In this document: one piece after another, positions 18,107 through 28,510 of the stretch
Position numbering within the stretch: the first letter of the stretch is position 1
How the letters are laid out: every line of letters starts with the position of its first letter
Assembly: GCF_020524905.1 (NCBI RefSeq)
Contig: NZ_JAIVKI010000006.1
Location: forward strand, 163,133 to 227,132
Direction of reading: 5' to 3'
Length of the DNA stretch: 64,000 bases
From: Microbulbifer variabilis
Lineage (GTDB): Bacteria; Pseudomonadota; Gammaproteobacteria; Pseudomonadales; Cellvibrionaceae
Made by a program: the position numbers and the translations under genes
Notes under the pieces: model-generated
The model's input: only the letters and a program-made list of their open reading frames with translations
What the model was told of the DNA's origin: nothing
The model's database searches: none

Positions 18107-18338
18107 AATAATATCCTGCAAATAAATAGGTGTAAGCCTTCAGGAGGCAAGAATAGCAAAAAGATAGACTTAGAGTTAAAAATCTACAGGACGAAGTATT
18201 ACAGAGATGCGACGAAATGGAGAGTGTAAACAAAGGTGACTTACTTTTTAGCTGTTCCCGAATTATACGTGTTTTTGCTATTGAGTCAAGCTTTATTTGT
18301 TCAAATGTGGTTTGCCGGTGACTCAACCTCGATCCTGG
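18107..18338. other. Leader and promoter region of the cold-shock gene
   Basis: A 232-bp non-coding stretch between the M15 peptidase gene and the csp start, on the same strand. Its length would allow the long structured 5' leader usual for cold-induced csp genes, but I could not identify a defined cold-box. Confidence 0.3.
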
Positions 18339-19229
18339 TCATATTGTCTCAAATGCTTTCGAAACCTGCTCTACACAGGATTTCCTCAGAAGTGCAACGT
18401 TATCAGTAGGCCCTTTCTTCTGGAAACATTGATTAAGCTGTTTCACATACCGGCGAAATAACGCGTTTGCCTCCTCTAAAGGCAAAGCAACGAGGTGCTC
18501 AATAAACTGGCGAGAGCCGATCTGGAAGTGCATATAATCGATAGGAATATTCCAATCCCCTCCCCAAATGGCAAACCCGTGTTTGGCAAACACGGTGGCT
18601 ACATCCTCAGACATCCCGACACGGAGGGGTTTGCCTACTCGATACTTCGCTCGGTTTAAGTAGCCCTCCTTGGCATCTTCTGGTACCACAATTGCTTTCG
18701 AGGACTGGTCAATATAAAGATAGGGGTTCTGTAGGGGATTAATATCAATCGCAACGCCATAGGCGTGCTCGGACCATTTACTTCCATCTGTGATTGGCCG
18801 TGAGTCAAATGCGAGAGAGTTGTTCATATCCTCTGTTTTTCGCTCTTTCTTACTGAAGTACTCAATCGGGATTGCAGATTTTATTGGAAATTGTCTCTGG
18901 TATAACTCATTGAATAGCGCTAGGACATTATCAGCTACAACATCAAGAACGATTAAAGCTCCTTTGTTTTTAGCTTCCGTTTCACTAGACCGCTCTTCTG
19001 CTAATGGGTAAAACTCGAAGACCACTTTTTTTAACCTTTCACAGCCGATAGGTGAGTCCTTAATGATGATTTTTCGATAAATCATCAAGGCACACTCATC
19101 TTCTGAGATATCATATATACCTACTTCAGATTCAGGGTGAAAATCCTCTTCCGTGACATGGTTTAAAGAGTTCTTGGTACAGGCAACAAGGCCAAAAGCA
19201 GTTAACACAATGATATAGAAATAGAACAT
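18339..19229 (-). CDS. Lipoprotein with M15-type (VanY/CwlK-like) peptidase domain
   Basis: A 296-residue protein. The N terminus is a lipoprotein signal (lipobox LVAC, Cys at about residue 17), so it should be anchored in the envelope. The C-terminal half has the M15 zinc-peptidase motifs: WSEHAYGVAIDINP (His and Asp zinc ligands, about 153-166) and IWGGDWNIPIDYMHFQI (catalytic Asp and third His ligand, about 228-244). Such enzymes cleave peptide cross-bridges of peptidoglycan. The N-terminal 110 residues are unlike the family core. Exact bond specificity (D,D-carboxypeptidase or L,D-endopeptidase) is not determined. Confidence 0.8.
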   Translation of the reverse strand: MFYFYIIVLTAFGLVACTKNSLNHVTEEDFHPESEVGIYDISEDECALMIYRKIIIKDSPIGCERLKKVVFEFYPLAEERSSETEAKNKGALIVLDVVADNVLALFNELYQRQFPIKSAIPIEYFSKKERKTEDMNNSLAFDSRPITDGSKWSEHAYGVAIDINPLQNPYLYIDQSSKAIVVPEDAKEGYLNRAKYRVGKPLRVGMSEDVATVFAKHGFAIWGGDWNIPIDYMHFQIGSRQFIEHLVALPLEEANALFRRYVKQLNQCFQKKGPTDNVALLRKSCVEQVSKAFETI

Positions 19230-19545
19230 GCTTTCCTAACCTCAAATCAATGGAGGACTCTTCCTAATTAACGGTATTCATTTGGGTGGAAGATGCGCAT
19301 CCATTAGTTTAGATATACTAAGTTGTGGTGGACAATTAGGGGCGCCTCGGAAGGAGAGGATTTGTGATGTTCAATACTGTTGATTGGCACCTAACGAATT
19401 ATTTGGGGTATCTTTTTAATATTTTGGCGTATTATATTTCTTTTGGTTGGATTAAGAAGTTTATACGTTCCCTCTTCTCAAAAGTAGATACTAGGCAACT
19501 ACGCTTGTTGTTCGTTTTATAGGCCCTATGGGGTGGAGATATTTC
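19230..19545. other. Divergent intergenic region, 316 bp
   Basis: Holds the promoters of the M15 lipoprotein (minus) and the third BCCT gene (plus). A GGTGGAGA ribosome site at 19532-19539 precedes the TTG chosen for the BCCT gene. No operator symmetry was noticed. Confidence 0.4.
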
Positions 19546-21159
19546 TTGCGCAAGAGTTCAAGAATGCTTATTGATAAGCCCACCTTTTGGGGGGCTTTTT
19601 TGCTGTTGCTAATAACGACAGTCCCATTGATCCTGTTTCCTGATATTGGCTATCGGTGGATAGTGGCGGCAAAAGATTTTCTTGCGAACCGTTTTGGTAT
19701 TTTCTATCTCTTACTAGGTATAGGGTCGATTTTTTTCATGGGTTATATCGCCTTTAGTGATATAGGCCGTATAAAACTGGGGGGCAAAAAGGAGGTACCG
19801 GAATTTACAACCGTATCTTGGGTGGCCATGCTCCTATGCTCCGGTATCGGAGCCTCAATCTTGTATTGGTCATTAGTAGAATGGATTTACTATTATCAAG
19901 AGCCACCATTTCAGATTGAAGCGAACACAACGGAAGCCGCCCGGTGGGGAGTTACCTACGGTATATTTCATTGGGGCCCCTTGGCTTGGTCCATTTATCT
20001 AATACCCGCACTTCCAATCGCCTATTACTATTATGTGAGAAAGCGCAAAGTACTGAAATTCAGCCAAGCACTTGCGCCTGTACTTGGACAGAGGAGGGCG
20101 GATGGAGCCATTGGTAAGCTTATTGATATCTCTCTGGTTTTAGGCATGCTAGGTGGTGTTGCCACCAGGTTTGGTATTGCCGCACCGCTGATTACCCAAG
20201 GTTTCCATGAGTTGTTGGGTCTCCCTATAGGGCTTGAGACGCAAATTTCGGTTCTTTTACTCTGCGCGTTGTTGTTTGGTTACAGTGCCTTTGTCGGTTT
20301 AAAGCGCGGGATCAGTGCGTTTTCAAACTTCACATTATGGCTCGCGCTGTCCTTGTTAATTTTTGTTCTTCTTGCTGGACCGACTCTGTTTATACTCGAT
20401 AATGGAATGGAGATTCTGGGAAGAATGCTTCACAGTTTCTTACAAATGGCGACCTGGACTGATTCATTCTCACACTTCGAGCAATCTCCAGATTATCGCT
20501 TCCCTCAGCAGTGGACTGTATTTTACTGGGCTTGGTGGTTAGTGTTTGCGCCAAGCATCGGGCTTTTTATTGCTCGGATTTCCCGAGGTCGGACAATCAG
20601 AGAAATGATCATTGGCTCCATATTTTTCGGAACCCTTGGATGCTTTTTATTCTATATGGTGCTCGGTAATTATGGTGTTTATCTGCATTTTTCTGGAAAA
20701 CTGGACTTAGTGGAAATTCTTAATAGTCAGGGTGCGAATGCGACTATCTTCGCAATACTGAAGACTCTGCCTGCAAGTCAATTGGTTGTGCTGGTATACA
20801 CATTGGCGGCACTGCTATTTACAGTCATCACATTTGATTACATATCCTACATCCTTGCTGCGGTTGTACAGAAAGAAGTCGATATTGAGCCGCTGCGTTG
20901 GAATCGCATTTTTTGGGCGTTTGCCCTGGCAGTGTTGCCAGTTGCCTTGATGATACTCGGAGGGTTCGAGGCGTTGCTGGCAGCGAGCATCATTACAGCT
21001 GTCCCCTTATTGTTGGTCGCGCTTTTACTATGTCTCTCAATCGTTAAAATCGCTCGACATGATTTACAGTCATATTCGACACTAATGGAAAAAGAAATCG
21101 TTCTGGAAGGGCTATCAACTGAAGACCCATGGGATGTGAGAAAGGAAAAACCAGAATGA
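19546..21159 (+). CDS. BCCT-family osmolyte transporter, paralogue 3
   Basis: A third paralogue, more diverged than the first two. An ATG at 19528 is possible, but the TTG at 19546 aligns codon for codon with the TTG starts of the others and has a GGTGGAGA site, giving 537 residues. It has GIGAS, HWGPLAWSIY, the WTVFYWAWWLVFAP box and ISRGRTIREM. Its segment VATRFGIAAP replaces ATTLGIAAP of the other two, adding an Arg inside the membrane region, and DYISYILA replaces DSISYILA near the sodium-site helix. These changes could alter ion coupling. Substrate unknown. Confidence 0.88.
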   Translation: MRKSSRMLIDKPTFWGAFLLLLITTVPLILFPDIGYRWIVAAKDFLANRFGIFYLLLGIGSIFFMGYIAFSDIGRIKLGGKKEVPEFTTVSWVAMLLCSGIGASILYWSLVEWIYYYQEPPFQIEANTTEAARWGVTYGIFHWGPLAWSIYLIPALPIAYYYYVRKRKVLKFSQALAPVLGQRRADGAIGKLIDISLVLGMLGGVATRFGIAAPLITQGFHELLGLPIGLETQISVLLLCALLFGYSAFVGLKRGISAFSNFTLWLALSLLIFVLLAGPTLFILDNGMEILGRMLHSFLQMATWTDSFSHFEQSPDYRFPQQWTVFYWAWWLVFAPSIGLFIARISRGRTIREMIIGSIFFGTLGCFLFYMVLGNYGVYLHFSGKLDLVEILNSQGANATIFAILKTLPASQLVVLVYTLAALLFTVITFDYISYILAAVVQKEVDIEPLRWNRIFWAFALAVLPVALMILGGFEALLAASIITAVPLLLVALLLCLSIVKIARHDLQSYSTLMEKEIVLEGLSTEDPWDVRKEKPE

Positions 21160-21254
21160 GAGTAAATAGCGGTGAAATTTTCGCAGAAACTGGCCGGGAG
21201 AGGGAAGGGAGATAACCTGGGAGAAGTGGATAATTAAGAATAGGGTAAGGAGTA

Positions 21255-21277
21255 CCGAGGCCCATATTAGGCCTCGG
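21255..21277. terminator. Bidirectional hairpin terminator
   Basis: CCGAGGCC (21255-21262), loop CATATTA, GGCCTCGG (21270-21277): a perfect GC-rich 8-bp stem between the convergent third BCCT gene and the TorF porin gene, followed by ATTATTT on the plus strand. Confidence 0.7.
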
Positions 21278-21292
21278 CATATTATTTAAGCT

Positions 21293-22000
21293 TTACAGGT
21301 TAAAAGTGCGGGCAACCGAAAGAACGACGCGCTCGTCTGCGTTATCCCAGTCAAGATTGGTATTTTCCGCAGCAATATTGAAGTCAAAACCATTCAAAGA
21401 GGTCATATACTCTACACGGTAGTGGTTGTATGACTTCTTATCATCCCAGCTGTAATCAGCTTTATTGGTAGAGGTTGAGCGATCAACACTGAAGCGTACA
21501 TTGTGACCTTCCGCTACCTCAAAAGTATGAGCCAGCATCATAATGTAGTGGCTACCGCCTTGACCAAAGTAATCCCAGCTGTACCAGCCATTGACTTCTG
21601 ATTCACCGAGATCGGAGCTGTAGCCCAGTTTGGCATAGGCTTCTGGGTAGTCATAGTCTCTAGATACGTCATCATCACCATGATAGGTGTAGTAAGCAAT
21701 ACCAGTATCCAGGCTTACTTTGTCGGTAAGCTGCATAAACTTACCAGTGTAAAAATCCCATTCCAGGTTGGTGTCGTCTTCGCCAGCAAAGTCCACATTG
21801 GAAGCCCAGGTGCCAACATACCAGCCGTTGTCGAAACCATAATCCAAGCTAGCCTGCAGGGCAGGATCGTTCTGGGTCTGGCTTACACCATTAAAGGTGT
21901 AGTCTGTCGTCAGATTTACAGTTGAAGAAAGGTCAGCAAAAGTCTGTTGTGAAAGGGCCAGCATTGAGGCGCAGGCCAGGGCAGATAATTGCAGTTTCAT
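21293..22000 (-). CDS. TorF-family outer-membrane protein
   Basis: A 235-residue protein with a Sec signal peptide (cleavage after TFA, about residue 22). The mature part starts with STVNLTTDYTFNGVSQTQNDPALQ-like sequence, diagnostic of the TorF family (formerly Gcw_chp), and consists of alternating amphipathic strands ending in the aromatic-hydrophobic C terminus RTFNL expected of an outer-membrane barrel. It is the last gene of the betB-betA-transporter operon (69 bp after the transporter), with an AAGGGG ribosome site. It may let choline or betaine cross the outer membrane; this is inferred only from position. Confidence 0.85.
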   Translation of the reverse strand: MKLQLSALACASMLALSQQTFADLSSTVNLTTDYTFNGVSQTQNDPALQASLDYGFDNGWYVGTWASNVDFAGEDDTNLEWDFYTGKFMQLTDKVSLDTGIAYYTYHGDDDVSRDYDYPEAYAKLGYSSDLGESEVNGWYSWDYFGQGGSHYIMMLAHTFEVAEGHNVRFSVDRSTSTNKADYSWDDKKSYNHYRVEYMTSLNGFDFNIAAENTNLDWDNADERVVLSVARTFNL

Positions 22001-22069
22001 AGTATTGTCCCCTTAAATTATTCGTTATCCCTGCCCGTATTCCGGGCAGGGTGTCTCACTTCCGAATTC

Positions 22070-23287
22070 TTAGTTCACCATCTCGATTTTTCTGAAATCG
22101 ATCAGGTTTTCTTTCGGTGAGGAGTCGATTGCAGCAACCGCCCGGTAACGTTTAACCAGGATGTAGCCGAGGCAGCAGAAGAAGATGCCGATCACCAGAG
22201 CACCGATCCACTGGATTTGCAGGAAGTCCAGCTTGAACAGCAGAGTAAGAAGACTTAAGGCCACCAGGTTCAAAATGATGTATTTCATCTTGCCGAGGCG
22301 GGCTACCGTCATACCCAGGTTGTCGGTATACAGGCGAATTAGGGAGTCCAGCGAGTTGATCACAAAGGTGATGCCCACTACCACCATGGCCAGGTTATAA
22401 AAGCCGCTGGTATCCAGGCCTTGGCTGGAGTAGTAGTAGAGAACGGTGAACCACAGAGCGATGGGGATCGACGGGAAGATCAGCATCGCAGCAAGCACCT
22501 GATAAGTGCGCAGGCCGCCCACAAAGCGGGAGGTGAACTGGCCAATCATGATACTCCAGGCAAACCACCAGAACAGGTAGAACTCGTGGTAGTCATTCAG
22601 TGGCAACACGAACTGGTGAATATTGCCAAAGTAGCCACCGAGCAGAGCGAAGGTGGAGGTAAAGTCGCCAACGCTACCATTTTCGCCGGTAAAAGCGCCG
22701 ACCCACATCAAGGCGATCAGACCGATAAACAACCAGGTACTGGCCAGGCTAAGAAGCCGCACATAGCGCAAGCTGGTAGAGGAGTAAACCGCAGCGGCAA
22801 TCACCGCAAATACAATTAGGTAGAAACTTCCCACAATGGTTTCACCATCGCCAACTTGGGGTAAATACCAGGGCAGGTTGCTAAGCAGCAGATAAGCGGT
22901 AAATGCGCAGGTGCCGATAATCACCACATTGTTAATCAGCTTGACCAGGCCAATCTCAAAGAACTTCACTTTGGGTTCAATGACACAAAAGTAGAAGCAG
23001 GTGAGGAAGTAAAAGCCCCAGATCAAAAAAGCCCAAAACCCAAACTCAATAGCGAGTGGATTGGTGAAGCCGTATTCCGGGCTGTTGGCTAGGTCCGCGT
23101 AACCGGCAAATTCGGTTAGTGGGAACATGATCAGGCCAACATCCAGGCCTGAGGTGAAAAGAATGGCGATGAAAGTGAAAGTATGGACAGGCGTAACCCC
23201 AACCAGCTTCACGTTTCCCCAGCGAATTAAAGCAAAGATTATTGCTGTAAAAGTAAACAATATCCCCGCAGAAAGCCATAACGTCAT
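22070..23287 (-). CDS. Divergent BCCT-like transporter in the betaine operon
   Basis: A 405-residue protein with about ten membrane segments. The TM8 box FYLFWWFAWSIMIGQFTSRFVGGLRTYQ matches the BCCT signature region by position and aromatic content, but the protein is about 100 residues shorter than the family norm, and the Gly-rich segment reads SGLDVGLIMF with an Asp where BetP has a small residue. Following betB and betA on the same strand, it probably imports choline for betaine synthesis. GGAG before the ATG supports this start. An alternative is a distinct family related to BCCT; the assignment is moderately sure. Confidence 0.65.
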   Translation of the reverse strand: MTLWLSAGILFTFTAIIFALIRWGNVKLVGVTPVHTFTFIAILFTSGLDVGLIMFPLTEFAGYADLANSPEYGFTNPLAIEFGFWAFLIWGFYFLTCFYFCVIEPKVKFFEIGLVKLINNVVIIGTCAFTAYLLLSNLPWYLPQVGDGETIVGSFYLIVFAVIAAAVYSSTSLRYVRLLSLASTWLFIGLIALMWVGAFTGENGSVGDFTSTFALLGGYFGNIHQFVLPLNDYHEFYLFWWFAWSIMIGQFTSRFVGGLRTYQVLAAMLIFPSIPIALWFTVLYYYSSQGLDTSGFYNLAMVVVGITFVINSLDSLIRLYTDNLGMTVARLGKMKYIILNLVALSLLTLLFKLDFLQIQWIGALVIGIFFCCLGYILVKRYRAVAAIDSSPKENLIDFRKIEMVN

Positions 23288-23408
23288 GCTGTGTCTCCAG
23301 CTATGTTATTGGTATACCGACGCCTCCAGAAGGCTAAACTGTGCGAGATTTGAGTATCCCCGCCACGATGAAGGGGATAGTCAAATCTTGACAGGACGCC
23401 GGCGGTGA

Positions 23409-25082
23409 TTAGCTCGCTGGCCGCATAGGGCGGCCAGGTCGCTGTGTGCTGGTAGCCGCCAGGGCTACCGATGCCTCGGAGGGCGCCAATACGGTGCGCC
23501 CTAAAATCAGGTCAGCAGCCCGCTCCGCCACCATAATGGTGGGCGCATTCAGGTTGCCGTTTGGAATGGTCGGGAAGATGGAAGAGTCCACAACTCTCAA
23601 ACCCTGCAAACCGTGTACACGGGTTTGCGGGTCTACCACTGCCATTGAATCGGTGCCCATCTTGCAGGAGCAGGATGGGTGATAGGCGCTTTCGACGGAC
23701 TTCCGCACGAAAGCGTCAATTTGTTCATCCGTCTGGACATCAGCACCGGGTTGAATTTCATCCCCACGGAATTCATCGAAAGCCGGCTGATTGATAATCT
23801 CACGGGTCAATCGCACGCAGGCGCGGAAGCCCTCGATATCTTCTGTTTCCTGTAAATAGTTAAACAGGATTGAGGGAGGCTGCTTGGGGTCACTGCTAAC
23901 GATCTTGACCCTGCCACGACTCTTGGGCTTGTTGTGGCCGATATGTACCTGGAAGCCGTGACCATCAAAAGCCTCGCGGCCGTCGTAGCGCATTGCTGCT
24001 GGAAGGAAGTGGTATTGCAGGTCCGGCCACTCGACATTTTCCTTGGAGCGAATAAAACCGCAGGACTCGAAGTGGTTGGTAGCACCCAGGCCATCTTTCT
24101 TCAGTATCCAGCGCGAACCAATAAGGAATTTATTCCAGAGATCCAGCTTACCGTTCAGGGAGATCGGCTGCTTGCAGCGGAACTGGAAATAGAACTCCAG
24201 GTGATCCTGCAGGTTTTGGCCAACGCCGGGAAGTTCGTGTTTAAGTTCAATACCGGCATCTGCCAGTGTATTGGGATCTCCGATACCGGAGAGTTGAAGG
24301 AGGTGAGGGGAGCCGATGGGGCCTGCGCTCAGGATCACTTCCTGCCGCGCTTTGAACTCCTCAATTTTGCCTTTCCGCTCAAGCTTCACTCCAACAGCCC
24401 GTTTATCTTCCAGAATTACCTTATGCACGGTGGCATGGGTCAATACCGTTAGGTTGGGGCGCTGCATGGCCGGTTTCAAGTAAGCGTTGGCAGTAGACCA
24501 GCGCTTTCCATCTTTTACCGTCATATGCATGGGGCCGAAGCCTTCTTGCTGCTCGCCATTGTAGTCAGCAGTGTAATCGTAACCGGCTTCTTTACCGGCT
24601 TCGATAAAGGCGCTGTACAGAGGGTTCGCCATCTCGTTGCCATTATTGACTCCAAGTGGACCTTCATCGCCCCGGTATTCATCGCCTCCAAAAGCCCAGG
24701 TTTCAGAACGTTTGAAGTAGGGTAGGCAGTGGGCGTAATCCCAGCCTTCTGCACCGTGCTCGGCCCACTCATCAAAGTCCTTTGCGTGTCCGCGCACGTA
24801 AACCATACCGTTAATAGAGGAAGAGCCGCCGAGCACCTTGCCTCTAGGACAGTGCATGCTGCGGTTATCCAAATACGGCTCGGGTTCAGTCATAAACTGC
24901 CAAGCGTATTTTTTGGTATTCATGGGGATAGACAGCGCGGTGGGCATTTGGATAAAGATGCTGCGATCGCTACCGCCGGTTTCGATCAGAAGGACTTTCT
25001 TATCCTCCTGGGCAGACAGTCGGTTGGCCAGAACGCAGCCGGCAGAGCCGGCGCCAACAATAATGTAATCAAACTCACTCAT
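23409..25082 (-). CDS. betA: Choline dehydrogenase (GMC oxidoreductase)
   Basis: A 557-residue FAD enzyme oxidising choline to betaine aldehyde. The N terminus holds the dinucleotide-binding GAGSAG motif (residues 10-15) and the ADP-ribose Glu in LLIETGG. GMC signatures follow: [16 protein letters not shown] near 80 and [15 protein letters not shown] near 255. The late [10 protein letters not shown] segment carries the active-site His typical of choline dehydrogenase. The length agrees with BetA. It starts 12 bp after betB and should be membrane-associated, passing electrons to the respiratory chain. No betI repressor gene is present in the window. Confidence 0.95.
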   Translation of the reverse strand: MSEFDYIIVGAGSAGCVLANRLSAQEDKKVLLIETGGSDRSIFIQMPTALSIPMNTKKYAWQFMTEPEPYLDNRSMHCPRGKVLGGSSSINGMVYVRGHAKDFDEWAEHGAEGWDYAHCLPYFKRSETWAFGGDEYRGDEGPLGVNNGNEMANPLYSAFIEAGKEAGYDYTADYNGEQQEGFGPMHMTVKDGKRWSTANAYLKPAMQRPNLTVLTHATVHKVILEDKRAVGVKLERKGKIEEFKARQEVILSAGPIGSPHLLQLSGIGDPNTLADAGIELKHELPGVGQNLQDHLEFYFQFRCKQPISLNGKLDLWNKFLIGSRWILKKDGLGATNHFESCGFIRSKENVEWPDLQYHFLPAAMRYDGREAFDGHGFQVHIGHNKPKSRGRVKIVSSDPKQPPSILFNYLQETEDIEGFRACVRLTREIINQPAFDEFRGDEIQPGADVQTDEQIDAFVRKSVESAYHPSCSCKMGTDSMAVVDPQTRVHGLQGLRVVDSSIFPTIPNGNLNAPTIMVAERAADLILGRTVLAPSEASVALAATSTQRPGRPMRPAS

Positions 25083-25094
25083 GCAGAATACCGC

Positions 25095-26573
25095 TTAAAA
25101 TGGACTTTCCAGTGGTGCCAGACCCACATACACCGCTTTCAGCTGGGTGTAGTGATTGAGGGTCGCAAGTCCATTTTCGCGGCCAATTCCAGATAATTTA
25201 TATCCGCCCACGGGCATTTCTGCCGGGGAAGCACCATAAGCGTTGATCCAGCAAATGCCTGCTTGCATCTGGTGAATTACACGGTGGGCGCGGGTGATAT
25301 CACGAGTAAAAACACCGGCGGCGAGGCCCAGGCGGGTGTCGTTTGCGCGACGAATGACCTCATCTTCATCGTCAAATACCAATACCGACATTACCGGGCC
25401 GAAGATCTCTTCGCGGCAGATGGTCATGTCGTCATTACAGTCGGTGAATACGGTGGGCGCTACAAAGTAACCGTTAGGCGAATTCCCTGGGGAGAGGGTG
25501 TGGCCACCGCAGAGCAGGGTCGCACCTTCTTCTTTGCCTTTATTGATGTAATCCATCACCAGCTGCTGGTGCTTGGCAGAGATCAGTGCCCCAAAGTTGG
25601 TGTCCGGGTTCATGGGGTCGCCGGCAACAATATTTTTTTCGATACGCTCTTTCAGGCGAGCGAGAAACTGATCGTGAATGCTGCGGTGTACAAATACCCG
25701 GGTGCCGTTGGTACAGATCTCCCCTTGGGTGTAGAAGTTACCCAGCATTGCCGCAGAAATTGCCTGCTCCAGGTCGGCATCTTCAAAGATAACCAGCGGG
25801 GACTTGCCACCCAGCTCCATGGTTACTTCTTTTAGGTTGGAGGCTGCGGAGGCCATTACTTTTTTACCGGTACCTACCTCACCGGTAAAGGAGACTTTGG
25901 CAATATCCGGGTGGTTGGTCAGCCAGGCACCCACGGAACCATCGCCTTGGATTACGTTGAAAACACCAGGGGGCATACCCGCTTCAATAAAGATTTCTGC
26001 CAGCTTCAAAGCGCCTTTGGGGGTTTCTTCGGAGGGCTTGAAAATCATGGCATTACCGCAGGCCAGAGCCGGGGCGGCTTTCCAGCAGGCGATCTGTAAG
26101 GGATAGTTCCAGGCACCGATGCCGGCGCAGATACCCAGGGGCTCGCGGCGGGTGTAGTAGAAATCTTCGCCAACCTGTTGTTGATTTCCTTCGATACCTG
26201 CAGCCACGCCAGCGAAAAATTCGATGGAGTCTGCCCCGGTCACCACATCGACAACACTTGCTTCTTGCCAGGGCTTGCCGGTATCAGCCACTTCGATAGC
26301 TGCCAGTTCATCGTTGCGCTCGCGCAGTATTGCTACAGCTTTCAAAAGAATACGACTGCGCTCAATTGGCGCCATCGCTGACCACTGAGAGAAACCGCGC
26401 TTGGCGCTCTCGATGGCTTCATTTAGCACCTTATCATCGGCAACTTCTACTCGGTAGCTAACTTCATTGGTTGCCGGGTTGAATACGTCAAAACACTCAC
26501 CGCTTTCATTCGCCAGGGAGCGGCCATCAACAAAATTTTGTTCTTTTTCCAATGACATCTGTTGTTTCTCCAT
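25095..26573 (-). CDS. betB: Betaine aldehyde dehydrogenase
   Basis: A 492-residue NAD(P)-dependent aldehyde dehydrogenase that converts betaine aldehyde to glycine betaine. Motifs: [14 protein letters not shown] (Asn of the active site), [11 protein letters not shown] (cofactor loop), [11 protein letters not shown] (general-base Glu) and [14 protein letters not shown] (catalytic Cys). It is the first gene of the operon, with betA 12 bp downstream. The listed ATG at 26573 is possible, but the ATG five codons later (26558) has GGAGA at ideal spacing and may be the real start. The order betB-betA-transporter without betI suggests control from elsewhere. Confidence 0.95.
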   Translation of the reverse strand: MEKQQMSLEKEQNFVDGRSLANESGECFDVFNPATNEVSYRVEVADDKVLNEAIESAKRGFSQWSAMAPIERSRILLKAVAILRERNDELAAIEVADTGKPWQEASVVDVVTGADSIEFFAGVAAGIEGNQQQVGEDFYYTRREPLGICAGIGAWNYPLQIACWKAAPALACGNAMIFKPSEETPKGALKLAEIFIEAGMPPGVFNVIQGDGSVGAWLTNHPDIAKVSFTGEVGTGKKVMASAASNLKEVTMELGGKSPLVIFEDADLEQAISAAMLGNFYTQGEICTNGTRVFVHRSIHDQFLARLKERIEKNIVAGDPMNPDTNFGALISAKHQQLVMDYINKGKEEGATLLCGGHTLSPGNSPNGYFVAPTVFTDCNDDMTICREEIFGPVMSVLVFDDEDEVIRRANDTRLGLAAGVFTRDITRAHRVIHQMQAGICWINAYGASPAEMPVGGYKLSGIGRENGLATLNHYTQLKAVYVGLAPLESPF

Positions 26574-27020
26574 ACTGCCTTAACAGAGGGTCAATAGGTT
26601 GTTTTTCAGGCGATAGCGCAGGGGAAGTAGCTTTGCTAACCACTCTTTGAACTACTGGTCATCCCTGCAATTCATCACTGCAACTGGGACTGCCCCTGTC
26701 GAAACCAAGCGACAGGTTCGGGGCTAAAGTCCATACCTAGTACATAAGTAGTAGGGTATATGACACAGAATGTAACATATTATTGTTTCGAGCTCTAATT
26801 GTTCGTATTCAATGCATTATTGTGAGAGATAAATAATGAGGTTGATTTTCTCGGAAATAGCGATGTTGCAAGAAAGTCATACACTCAAAACTGGTCAATA
26901 AAGATCAAATATCTCATTCGAACTCTATCAAAATAGCTGTTAGCCACTTGATAAGGTCTTGACTCAGAGGAAGGGTGACCCACAGTAAAAAAAGGGGGCA
27001 AAAGGGGCTTATAAAAAGCG
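26574..27020. other. Upstream region of the bet operon
   Basis: About 450 bp, A+T-rich near betB, without a convincing gene. It must contain the bet promoter. No BetI-type palindrome was clearly recognised. Confidence 0.4.
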
Positions 27021-27045
27021 GGCCCCAGAAATGATCCCTGGGGCC
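27021..27045 (-). terminator. Rho-independent terminator of the SSF symporter gene
   Basis: GGCCCCAG (27021-27028) and CTGGGGCC (27038-27045) form a perfect GC-rich stem; on the minus strand it is followed by GCTTTTTATA. It lies about 30 bp after the stop of the symporter gene. Confidence 0.85.
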
Positions 27046-27076
27046 ATGGGGAAAAATGATCAAAATTATGTTGGGT

Positions 27077-28510
27077 TTAACGAGTGCCCTCAACAGGGCT
27101 CGCGCTCGGAAGCTTGCTGGACTGGAAGAGCTGGCGGGCCAAGTAGAATACCGATAGCCCTGCCATAATCCCCGGTAGACCTTCGTAAATAGCACCGTGA
27201 AGTCCCAGGGCTCGCCAGCCTATAGCGGAGGAAAAACCAACGAGCACGGCTAGGATGCTGGCAGTCTGAGAGGGCTTCCATCCTAGGCACAGCACTAATA
27301 GCAGTGGCCCAAATGCACTGGCAAGACCGGACCATGAGAAAATCACCAGGCTGAAAACGCTTTGATTGTTGGTTAATGCCAACATGAGCGCTGCAGCAGT
27401 GATGCACACGGTAGCGACCTTCAGCAACCAGGTCTTTTCAGTTTTTTGGGGCAATATGTCGTGGGTAATAGCTGCCGAACAGCTTAGAAGTAGGGAATCT
27501 GCAGTGGACATCGTTGCAGCGAAGATTCCAGCCAATATCAGGCCGACGAGAACGGGGGGGAGCAGCTCTATGGCCATGGTCGGTAGGGCAAGCTCGGCAT
27601 CAAAACTGCCGGCATCAGCAATATATACTCTAGACAGCAAGCCGACCCCAGTAGCCATACAGTAAAAGAGCACAAACCATAGATAGTACCAAGCTCTTGC
27701 CCGGTACATTTTGCTAGAGTCGCTGAGCGTCATGAAGCGCACCATGACATGGGGCTGGCCGATTACAGAAAATCCAGCAAAGAGCCAGCTCACCACGAAG
27801 ATGGCAATACCCACCCAGCCGGGCATTACAAGTTCCTGCGGGAACCAGTCCATAAATCCTTCGACAGCCTTCATTTGCTCAAGAGTGCTGGAGATCCCAC
27901 CCAAGTCAGCCAGGGCAACTGCCAACAGAGTGCCCATAGCGCCAATCATCACAATGGATTGTGCGGCATCTGTCCAGATAGATGCGCGAATACCACCGGC
28001 AAAACAATAGAGGCAAATCAGCATCGCCCCAGCTACAGCACCGGACCACAGTGGCCAATCCAAAAGCACATGGAGCGCTTTACTACCGGCAATCATCTGT
28101 GCAGAGGCGTAGACCAGCAGAAACAGTAGGGAAATAACCCCGATAAGGCGCTGTAGGGTGGAGTGGTTTTGGCCATACCAATTGCTGAGCACTCCGGCAT
28201 AGCTGACCTCGCCACTGGAATTGGTTGCGCTACTCAGACGTCTATGCACATAGAGAGAGGCGATAAAGTCGCCAGCAATCCAGCCCAGCATAAGCCAGAT
28301 GGATGCCAGGCCACTGACATAGGTATATCCAATCACGCCGATAAACATATAACCGCTGTTATTAGTTGCTACCGCAGATAAACCTACCAACCAAGGAGGG
28401 ATGCCTGCACTGGCGAGGTAGTAATCGGCCTTGGTGCCGCGGCTAAACAATGCGGAAGATATACCCACCAAGGTAAATAACAGTAGAAAGCCAATAAATG
28501 CGTAGATCAC
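27077..28510 (-). CDS. Sodium:solute symporter (SSF family)
   Basis: A 477-residue transporter with about 12-13 membrane helices. The N-terminal FSRGTKADYYLASAGIPPW and AVATNNSGYMFIGVIGYTY segments and the later GLILAGIFAATMSTADSLLLSCS segment (sodium-site Ser/Thr region) are typical of the PutP-like branch of the sodium:solute symporter family. Start is GTG at 28510. Its place between the betaine and ectoine operons suggests uptake of a compatible solute such as proline or betaine, but no residue fixes the substrate. It has its own terminator, so it is probably expressed separately from betBA. Confidence 0.88.
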   Translation of the reverse strand: MIYAFIGFLLLFTLVGISSALFSRGTKADYYLASAGIPPWLVGLSAVATNNSGYMFIGVIGYTYVSGLASIWLMLGWIAGDFIASLYVHRRLSSATNSSGEVSYAGVLSNWYGQNHSTLQRLIGVISLLFLLVYASAQMIAGSKALHVLLDWPLWSGAVAGAMLICLYCFAGGIRASIWTDAAQSIVMIGAMGTLLAVALADLGGISSTLEQMKAVEGFMDWFPQELVMPGWVGIAIFVVSWLFAGFSVIGQPHVMVRFMTLSDSSKMYRARAWYYLWFVLFYCMATGVGLLSRVYIADAGSFDAELALPTMAIELLPPVLVGLILAGIFAATMSTADSLLLSCSAAITHDILPQKTEKTWLLKVATVCITAAALMLALTNNQSVFSLVIFSWSGLASAFGPLLLVLCLGWKPSQTASILAVLVGFSSAIGWRALGLHGAIYEGLPGIMAGLSVFYLARQLFQSSKLPSASPVEGTR

